From positions 1 through 62,856 of the forward strand of contig JAFAAS010000107.1 of assembly GCA_023426435.1 (NCBI GenBank): 62,856 nucleotides of DNA, read 5' to 3'. The translations under genes and the position numbers were made by a program. The DNA comes from Verrucomicrobiota bacterium (GTDB lineage Bacteria > Verrucomicrobiota > Verrucomicrobiia > Opitutales > Opitutaceae). A model generated the notes under the pieces. It was not told the origin of the DNA. It saw nothing but the letters and a program-made list of their open reading frames with translations, and did not search any database. Positions 7,678-13,508 of this stretch are shown here, piece after piece; position 1 is the first letter of the stretch, and every line of letters starts with the position of its first letter.

Positions 7678-9999
7678 ATGTCCGCGCAAAAAATCACCAT
7701 CGAGTATAACGATAAAATCGTTCGCCAGTTCCTCTTCGCCACCGTCGTCTGGGGCGCCGTCGGCATGCTGGTCGGCGTCTTCGTCGCCTCGCAGCTCAAT
7801 TTCTGGCGGCTCAATTTCGACCTGCCGTGGCTCACGTTCGGGCGCCTCCGCCCGCTCCATACCAACGCGGTGATCTTCGCCTTCGTCGGCAACATGATGT
7901 TCGCCGGCATCTACTACTCGACGCAGCGTCTCGTGAAGGCGCGGCTCGCGTCCGACTTCCTTTCATCCCTCCACTTCTGGGGCTGGCAGGCCATCATCCT
8001 CGCCGCCGCCATCACCCTCCCGCTCGGCTTCAGCCGCGGCAAGGAATACGCCGAACTCATCTGGCCCATCAACGTCGCCGTCGCGTTCATCTGGGTCGTC
8101 TTCGCGGTCAATTTCTTCTGGACCCTCGCCCGCCGCCACGAAAAGGCGCTCTACGTCGCCATCTGGTTCTACATCGCGACGATCATCACCGTGGCGATGC
8201 TCTACATCGTCAACCACCTCTCCATCCCGACGTCGCTCCTCCACTCGTATCCAGTTTTTGGAGGCGTCCAGGATGCCCTCGTCCAGTGGTGGTATGGCCA
8301 CAACGCCGTCGCGTTCTTCCTCACCACGCCGATCCTCGGCATCATGTATTACTTCGTGCCGAAGGCGGCCGAGCGTCCGGTCTATTCCTACCGCCTTTCG
8401 GTCGTCCACTTCTGGTCCCTCGTCTTCCTCTACATCTGGGCGGGTCCGCACCACTTGCTCAACACGTCGCTCCCGGGCTGGCTGCAGAATCTCGGCATTA
8501 CGTTCTCGCTCATGCTCTGGGCCCCGTCCTGGGGCGGCATGCTCAACGGCCTCCTCACGCTCCGCGGCGCCTGGCACAAGCTCCGCACCGATCCCGTCCT
8601 CAAGTTCTTCGCCGCCGCCATCACGTTCTACGGCATGGCCACGTTCGAAGGTCCGCTCCTTTCGATCAAATCCGTCAACGCCCTCGGGCACTACACCGAC
8701 TGGATCATCGGTCACGTCCACGCCGGCGCCCTCGGCTGGAACGGCTTCATGGCCGCCGGCATGATCTACTGGCTCCTCCCGCGCCTCTGGAACAAGCCGC
8801 TCTACTCCGTTCCGCTCGCGAATCTGCACTTCTGGCTCGGGACGCTCGGCATCCTTTTCTACGTCGCCGCCATGTGGACCAGCGGCATCACGCAGGGCCT
8901 CATGCTCAACGCCACCACCGAGGGCGGCACCGTCCTCGCGTATCCAAACTTCATCGACACGCTCAACACCATCCGTCCGATGATGCTGATGCGCGTGATC
9001 GGCGGCGGGATGTATCTCGTCGGCTGGTTCCTCCTCGCCTACAACATGTGGCAGACGGTCCGCGGCGCCCAGCCGGTCAACGGCACGATCGAGGTCTTCC
9101 CCGAACCCGTCCGCGCCGACGAACGCCTCGGCTTCCGCGGCACGTGGTTCAACGCCCCCACGCTGTTCTGCCTCCTCGGCGTCGGCTTCGGCACCATGTG
9201 GATGCTGGGCAGCGATCTCGTGAGCGTGCTCGGTCTCGTCGGCGCCATCGTCTGCTTCATCGCCGGCTACGCACTCTTCTCCTCCCGCGCCCGGATCTGG
9301 GCCGACTGGTATGAAAAACTTCTCCTGAACGCCCTGCCGTTCACCGTCCTCACGTTCATCGCCGTCGCCGCCGGCGGTCTCATCCAGATCGTCCCCACCG
9401 TGGCGATCGAGCGCGCCCAAAACGTCGAGGACCGTATCCAGCATATTTATACGCCGCTCGAGCTCGCCGGCCGCGACATCTATGTCCGCGAGGGCTGCTA
9501 CAACTGCCACTCGCAGATGATCCGCACACTCGTGCCCGACGTCCTGCGCTACGGCGAATACTCCCGCCTCGGCGAATCCATCTACGACTTCCCCTACCAA
9601 TGGGGCTCCAAGCGCACCGGCCCCGACCTCGCTCGCGTCGGCGGCAAGTATCCAAATATCTGGCACCTCCGCCACATGGAGGATCCGCGCTCGACGTCCG
9701 CCGGGTCCAACATGCCGTCCTATCCCTGGCTGCTGGAAAACAACACCGACGTCGCCGCGCTCCCGTCGAAGATCAACGTCCAGCGCGTCCTCGGCGTCCC
9801 CTACGGCCCGCTCAGCCCGCAGCAGATCTTCGACCAGGTCAACGAACAGGCCAAAGCCATCTCCAAGGACCTCCGCGCCGCCGGCGCCTACGTCGCACCC
9901 GAGAAGGAAATCATCGCCCTCACCGCCTACCTCCAGGCCCTCGGCAAATCGCAACCCGTCCAAAAGGTCGCCGCCGCCAACTCAGTCACAGCCCACTGA
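7678..9999 (+). CDS. ccoNO: Fused cbb3-type cytochrome c oxidase subunits I and II (CcoN-CcoO)
   Basis: 773 aa; one reading frame carries both subunits. Residues 1 to about 480 are CcoN, the heme-copper subunit, with multiple transmembrane helices and the His ligands in Leu-His-Thr-Asn-Ala, Tyr-Gly-His-Asn-Ala-Val, Gly-Pro-His-His-Leu and His-Val-His-Ala-Gly. Residues from about 530 are CcoO, with a membrane anchor, one c-type heme site Cys607-Tyr-Asn-Cys-His and the distal Met in Ser-Asn-Met-Pro-Ser-Tyr. The enzyme reduces oxygen to water at the inner membrane with high affinity. Fused CcoNO is known from some other phyla; fusion fixes subunit stoichiometry. A 155-bp gap with an inverted repeat separates it from ccoQ. 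Confidence 0.95.
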   Translation: MSAQKITIEYNDKIVRQFLFATVVWGAVGMLVGVFVASQLNFWRLNFDLPWLTFGRLRPLHTNAVIFAFVGNMMFAGIYYSTQRLVKARLASDFLSSLHFWGWQAIILAAAITLPLGFSRGKEYAELIWPINVAVAFIWVVFAVNFFWTLARRHEKALYVAIWFYIATIITVAMLYIVNHLSIPTSLLHSYPVFGGVQDALVQWWYGHNAVAFFLTTPILGIMYYFVPKAAERPVYSYRLSVVHFWSLVFLYIWAGPHHLLNTSLPGWLQNLGITFSLMLWAPSWGGMLNGLLTLRGAWHKLRTDPVLKFFAAAITFYGMATFEGPLLSIKSVNALGHYTDWIIGHVHAGALGWNGFMAAGMIYWLLPRLWNKPLYSVPLANLHFWLGTLGILFYVAAMWTSGITQGLMLNATTEGGTVLAYPNFIDTLNTIRPMMLMRVIGGGMYLVGWFLLAYNMWQTVRGAQPVNGTIEVFPEPVRADERLGFRGTWFNAPTLFCLLGVGFGTMWMLGSDLVSVLGLVGAIVCFIAGYALFSSRARIWADWYEKLLLNALPFTVLTFIAVAAGGLIQIVPTVAIERAQNVEDRIQHIYTPLELAGRDIYVREGCYNCHSQMIRTLVPDVLRYGEYSRLGESIYDFPYQWGSKRTGPDLARVGGKYPNIWHLRHMEDPRSTSAGSNMPSYPWLLENNTDVAALPSKINVQRVLGVPYGPLSPQQIFDQVNEQAKAISKDLRAAGAYVAPEKEIIALTAYLQALGKSQPVQKVAAANSVTAH

Positions 10000-10005
10000 T
10001 CCCTT

Positions 10006-10101
10006 CGTGCTCCTGCTCGTAATCGCGATCGTGCTCCCGAACCAACCGTCCGCCTTCTCAGAAACTCATCGAGCACGATCACGAGTAAGATCACGAGCAC
10101 G
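10006..10101. repeat. Inverted repeat between ccoNO and ccoQ
   Basis: Left arm 10006-10036 (CGTGCTCCTGCTCG and onward to ATCGTGCTC) and right arm 10071-10101 (GAGCACGATCACGAG to ACGAGCACG) are imperfect reverse complements of 31 bp. The arms are built from short GAGCACG-type units. The hairpin sits inside the oxidase operon and could trim or stabilise the ccoNO message. Confidence 0.6.
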
Positions 10102-10154
10102 CCGCCTTCCACTTCCCTGCGCTCTCTCAACTCTCATCCCTCAACTCTCAACTC

Positions 10155-10310
10155 ATGTTCAAGCGCCTCCTCCTCGAACAAAGCTTCGCGGTCTGTCTCA
10201 CGATCGCGTTCGTCACCGCTTCTTCGATCTTCGCCGCGTTCGTCTGGCGCGCGATCCGGATGAGCCGCGCCCAATCCGACCGCTTCGCCCGCCTTCCTTT
10301 CGAAAAGTAA
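10155..10310 (+). CDS. ccoQ: CcoQ-like small cbb3 subunit
   Basis: A 51-residue ORF (MFKRLLLEQSF start) with one transmembrane helix at about residues 9-30 and a basic tail (Trp-Arg-Ala-Ile-Arg-Met-Ser-Arg). Size, topology and position between CcoO and CcoP are those of CcoQ/FixQ, which helps CcoP join the complex. It ends 6 bp before ccoP, so the two are co-translated. Sequence alone would not identify it. Confidence 0.65.
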   Translation: MFKRLLLEQSFAVCLTIAFVTASSIFAAFVWRAIRMSRAQSDRFARLPFEK

Positions 10311-10316
10311 TCCGCC

Positions 10317-10889
10317 ATGGCCACTCCCAAGCCTCAACCGCCGTCCGAAGATCCGATCCGTCCGCACGTTTTCGACGGCATCCAGGAATACGACAAACGC
10401 ATGCCCAATTGGTGGCTGTTCACCTTCTACGCCACCATCGTCTTCTGGGTCGGCTATTGGTTCTACTACGAGCACGCCGACGGCCCGTCCAACACCGCCC
10501 TTCTCGAACAGCAGCTCTCCCAAATCGAGGCCGCCAAACTCGCCTCCGCGCCGTCCATCGACGACGCGAGCCTCTGGCAAATGAGCCGCAACCCCGTCTT
10601 CGTCGAAGCCGGCAAGGCCACCTACGCCGCCACGTGCGCAAGCTGCCACCACGAGAAGCTCACCGGCGGCATCGGTCCCAACCTCGTCGACAATCTTTGG
10701 ATACACGGCGGCACGCCGTCCGAAGCCTACAAAACCATCGCCGACGGCGTCCTCATGAAGGGCATGCCCGCCTGGGGTCCCGTCCTCGGCCCGAAAAAAG
10801 TCTCCGAGGTCGTCGCCTACATCATGAGCCAGCACGAGGAAGGCGCTCCGATCGAAAAGCAGGACACCTGGGTCCCACCCACCTCCTGA
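10317..10889 (+). CDS. ccoP: Single-heme CcoP subunit III of cbb3 oxidase
   Basis: 190 aa. The N-terminal part has the FixP/CcoP start (Asp-Gly-Ile-Gln-Glu-Tyr-Asp, Met-Pro-Asn-Trp-Trp) and one transmembrane helix at about 25-45. A single c-type heme site follows, Cys107-Ala-Ser-Cys-His111, with a candidate Met ligand in Lys-Gly-Met-Pro-Ala-Trp. Classical CcoP has about 300 residues and two c-hemes, so one cytochrome domain is absent here. The frame shows no break, so this is a genuine short form. It feeds electrons from a periplasmic donor to CcoO. Confidence 0.9.
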   Translation: MATPKPQPPSEDPIRPHVFDGIQEYDKRMPNWWLFTFYATIVFWVGYWFYYEHADGPSNTALLEQQLSQIEAAKLASAPSIDDASLWQMSRNPVFVEAGKATYAATCASCHHEKLTGGIGPNLVDNLWIHGGTPSEAYKTIADGVLMKGMPAWGPVLGPKKVSEVVAYIMSQHEEGAPIEKQDTWVPPTS

Positions 10890-10948
10890 TCCTTCTCTTA
10901 AAACCACGTTTACGCCGCCACACGCACCGAACGCCTTCGACGCCTCCC

Positions 10949-10996
10949 AGCCGAAGTCCCCTCTTGAGAGGGGTGCCCGAAGGGCGGGGTGTGTCA
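10949..10996 (+). repeat. Dispersed repeat family D, copy 1
   Basis: CCGAAGTCCC-CTCTTGAGAG followed by GGGTGCCCGAAGGGCGGGG-TGTGTCA. A second copy lies at about 60868-60918. The inner CCCCTCTTGAGAGGGG part is a stem-loop. It lies between ccoP and ccoG. Confidence 0.75.
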
Positions 10997-11019
10997 GCCG
11001 AGCGAGCCCGCCGCAGCTC

Positions 11020-12549
11020 ATGTCCTCCGCCCTTCCCACTCCTCCTCCCCCGAAGAAAAACTCGTCCAGCTCCACGCGTTACACCTACCGCAACCCCAAG
11101 CTTCCTTCCACGCCCGCTCCCAACCGCGACTCCGTCACCACGATCCGCGCCGACGGCTCGCGACCGTTCTTGTATCCAGCCGACACCCACGGGCGCTTCA
11201 CCCGCGCTCGTCGCTGGTCCGCCCTCGCGCTGATCGTATTTTATCTCTCGCTGCCCTGGATCCAGATCGGCGGCTACCCCGCCGCTTTCTTCGACATCGC
11301 TGGCGGACGTTTTCATCTCTTCGGGCTCACCCTCGCTTTCCAGGATCTCTGGCTCCTGTTCTTCGTCATCACCGGGCTCGGGTTCACGCTTTTCTTCGTC
11401 ACCGCGCTGCTGGGACGCATCTGGTGCGGCTGGGCCTGCCCACATACCGTCTTCCTCGATCACGTGTATCGCCGCATCGAACGGCTCATCGAGGGCGATT
11501 CCATAAAACGCCGCGCACTCGCCGCCGCCCCGCTTTCGTTCACGAAAATCGCCAAGCGCACCCTGAAGCACGGGCTCTACGTCCTCGCCTCCGCCATCAT
11601 CGCCCACCTCTTCCTGGCCTACTTCGTCTCGCTGCCCGAGGTCTGGTCGATGATCCGTTCCGCTCCCGCCGAACACTGGAGCGCGTTCGGCTTCATGGCG
11701 ATTTCCACCGGCATCCTCTACTTCAACTTCGCCTGGTTCCGCGAACAGCTCTGCATCGTCATCTGCCCCTACGGGCGCATCCAGTCCGCCCTCATCGACG
11801 ACCACTCCCTCGTCGTCGGCTACGACGCCGCCCGCGGCGAACCTCGCGGAAAACCCCGCTCCACCGCCGGAAACGATCTCACGTCCTCCGCGGGCCTGCC
11901 CGCCGAAGCCTCGGCGAAGGCGGGCGACTGCATCGACTGCCACCGCTGCGTCACCGTCTGCCCCACCGGCATCGACATTCGTCAGGGACTTCAACTCGAG
12001 TGCATCGGCTGCACCGCGTGCATCGACGCCTGCGACGACGTCATGACGCGCCTCAACCGCCCGCGCGGACTCATCCGCTACGACTCCCAAAACGCCTTCG
12101 CCGGCAAACCCACTCACTGGTTCCGCCCGCGCACGATCGTTTACGGCATTCTCCTCCTCATCGGCGCCGGCGTCGCCACCTGGGCGCTCTCCACCGTCAA
12201 ACCCGCCAACTTCAGCGTCACCCGCATCACCGGCGCTCCCTACATCGTCGACGCCGACGCCGTCCGAAATCAATTCCTCGTCCGCATCGTCAACAAGCGC
12301 ACCGAACCGCAGCAGTTCACGCTGCGCGTTCAACACGACGCCACCCTCCGCCAAACCGGCTTCACCACCGCCGTCGAGGTTCCGCCTCTCGGCGAAGTCG
12401 TCCAACCGCTCGTCCTCCGCCAGCCGCGCGACACCTACAACGGCCCTTTCCACTTCGAAGTCCACGTTTCCAACACCGCCAACGAATTCACCCTCGAACG
12501 CGACATCGAATTCCTCGGCCCCGACCCCGTCCTCCTCCGCGAAGATTAA
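11020..12549 (+). CDS. ccoG: CcoG (RdxA/FixG) cbb3 oxidase accessory protein
   Basis: 509 aa. An N-terminal cytoplasmic part and transmembrane helices precede the FixG core Trp-Cys-Gly-Trp-Ala-Cys-Pro-His-Thr-Val. Two ferredoxin-type Cys clusters follow, Cys-Ile-Asp-Cys-His-Arg-Cys and Cys-Ile-Gly-Cys-Thr-Ala-Cys, and the C-terminus is a periplasmic Ig-like domain. CcoG is the cupric reductase that supplies Cu(I) for the CuB site. Just before the first cluster, residues about 293-302 (Pro-Ala-Glu-Ala-Ser-Ala-Lys-Ala-Gly) are encoded by a GC palindrome at 11898-11925. Related proteins pass more directly from the Arg-Gly-Glu-Pro-Arg-Gly segment to Gly-Asp-Cys-Ile-Asp-Cys, so this looks like an in-frame insertion. 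Confidence 0.95.
   Translation: MSSALPTPPPPKKNSSSSTRYTYRNPKLPSTPAPNRDSVTTIRADGSRPFLYPADTHGRFTRARRWSALALIVFYLSLPWIQIGGYPAAFFDIAGGRFHLFGLTLAFQDLWLLFFVITGLGFTLFFVTALLGRIWCGWACPHTVFLDHVYRRIERLIEGDSIKRRALAAAPLSFTKIAKRTLKHGLYVLASAIIAHLFLAYFVSLPEVWSMIRSAPAEHWSAFGFMAISTGILYFNFAWFREQLCIVICPYGRIQSALIDDHSLVVGYDAARGEPRGKPRSTAGNDLTSSAGLPAEASAKAGDCIDCHRCVTVCPTGIDIRQGLQLECIGCTACIDACDDVMTRLNRPRGLIRYDSQNAFAGKPTHWFRPRTIVYGILLLIGAGVATWALSTVKPANFSVTRITGAPYIVDADAVRNQFLVRIVNKRTEPQQFTLRVQHDATLRQTGFTTAVEVPPLGEVVQPLVLRQPRDTYNGPFHFEVHVSNTANEFTLERDIEFLGPDPVLLRED
11898..11925. repeat. GC palindrome inside ccoG
   Basis: GCCCGCC at 11898-11904 and GGCGGGC at 11919-11925 are perfect reverse complements around GAAGCCTCGGCGAA. 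The repeat is read in frame as part of an insert next to the first iron-sulphur cluster of CcoG. Confidence 0.65.
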
Positions 12550-12562
12550 CACCGCCGCATTC

Positions 12563-12589
12563 GGTGGAGCCCGACGTCCTCGTCGGGCT
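12563..12589. repeat. Palindrome family A, copy 1
   Basis: GGTGGAGCCCGACG-TCCT-CGTCGGGCT. AGCCCGACG pairs with CGTCGGGCT around a short loop. It lies between ccoG and the next small gene. The same unit is at 13784, 18734 and (shortened) 36485. Confidence 0.85.
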
Positions 12590-12627
12590 ACTCCCGCCAC
12601 AACGTCGTTCCACCTCTCAAGCTGCTC

Positions 12628-12765
12628 ATGCCACCCCCTCGCAAATCCCGTCTCTTCCTCTGGGTCGTCGCGGCTTTCCTGATACAAGCCGCCGCCTGGA
12701 CCGCCTGGTTCACCATCGCCGCCAATCACAAGGTCGCCGAAGTCCCCCTCACCTCCTCCCGCTGA
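12628..12765 (+). CDS. 45-aa single-pass membrane protein of the cco cluster
   Basis: A short ORF (MPPPRKSRLFLWVV start) with one clear transmembrane helix at about residues 9-30 and a polar tail. No family can be named from this length. It lies where FixH/CcoH often sits, after ccoG and before the TauE/SafE and ccoI genes, but is far shorter than FixH (about 150 aa) and lacks its periplasmic domain. It may be a degenerate or minimal FixH substitute, or an unrelated small subunit. Confidence 0.5.
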   Translation: MPPPRKSRLFLWVVAAFLIQAAAWTAWFTIAANHKVAEVPLTSSR

Positions 12766-12767
12766 GC

Positions 12768-12805
12768 CCAAAATCGAAAATCCAAAATCGAAAATCGAAA
12801 ATCCG
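12768..12805 (+). repeat. AT-rich AAAATCGAAAATC tandem repeat
   Basis: Three to four units of AAAATCG/AAAATCC directly upstream of the TauE/SafE-like start at 12809. It is strikingly AT-rich against its surroundings. It may replace a normal ribosome site, as no purine-rich Shine-Dalgarno sequence is visible. Confidence 0.65.
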
Positions 12806-12808
12806 TTC

Positions 12809-13504
12809 ATGGACCTTTCCGCCATCAACTCCCCCGCCGCCGCTTTCATCGCAGGCCTCGTCACGAGCCTGCATTGCGCCGGCATGTGCGGACCGCTGGC
12901 GTGCGCGATCATGCCCGTCCGCGCGGATCAAGGCGACGCTTCCATCGTCAGCACCACCTATCACCTCACCCGGCTCACCAGCTACACGCTCCTCGGCGCA
13001 CTCGCCGGCGGCTTCGGCGCGCTTCCTCTCACCTTCGTCTCGCGTTCCGCGCTCCAATGGACGCCCTGGGTCCTCGTCGCGTTCTTCGTCGCGATGGCGT
13101 TTCGCCTCGACCGCCACATTCCCAAGCCCGCGTTCCTCGCCCGTTTCACTTTCCGCCTCAATCTCTGGGCGCGCAATCGCTCCCGCGTCCACGCCGCCGC
13201 CGCCCTCGGTTTCGCCACGCCGCTTCTCCCCTGCGGCCCGCTCTACTTCGTCATCGCCCTCGCGCTCGTCTCCGGTTCTTCGATACGCGGCATCGAGTTC
13301 ATGCTCGCGTTCGGCCTCGGCACCGTGCCGCTCCTCTGGCTCGCGCAATCCCAATTTCATTGGGTCCGCCGCAAACTTTCTCCGCTCTGGCTCAACCGCA
13401 CGCGGCTCGCCCTCGCGCTCGTCACCGCCTTCACGCTGAGTTGGCGCCTCCGCGCCACCCTCGGCTTCGACGGCCCCGATCCCTCCACGTTCCTCTGCCA
13501 CTGA
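12809..13504 (+). CDS. TauE/SafE (UreH-like) membrane protein of the cco cluster
   Basis: 231 aa, about six transmembrane helices. The N-terminal helix carries Ser-Leu-His-Cys-Ala-Gly-Met-Cys-Gly-Pro, the Cys-containing signature of the UreH/TauE-SafE-like proteins encoded beside ccoI in many genomes. A second conserved Cys sits in Leu-Leu-Pro-Cys-Gly-Pro. A role in moving copper or reducing equivalents for oxidase assembly is assumed from context; transport itself is unproven. It ends 4 bp before ccoI, so the two are likely co-translated. Confidence 0.85.
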   Translation: MDLSAINSPAAAFIAGLVTSLHCAGMCGPLACAIMPVRADQGDASIVSTTYHLTRLTSYTLLGALAGGFGALPLTFVSRSALQWTPWVLVAFFVAMAFRLDRHIPKPAFLARFTFRLNLWARNRSRVHAAAALGFATPLLPCGPLYFVIALALVSGSSIRGIEFMLAFGLGTVPLLWLAQSQFHWVRRKLSPLWLNRTRLALALVTAFTLSWRLRATLGFDGPDPSTFLCH

Positions 13505-13508
13505 GCCC

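Noticed and set aside
10822..12912. 696-aa antisense open frame across ccoP-ccoG
   Set aside because: It is a shadow of the C-ending codon bias on the opposite strand; its composition is Gly/Asp/Glu-rich without domains, and ccoG with its Cys motifs is certain on the plus strand.
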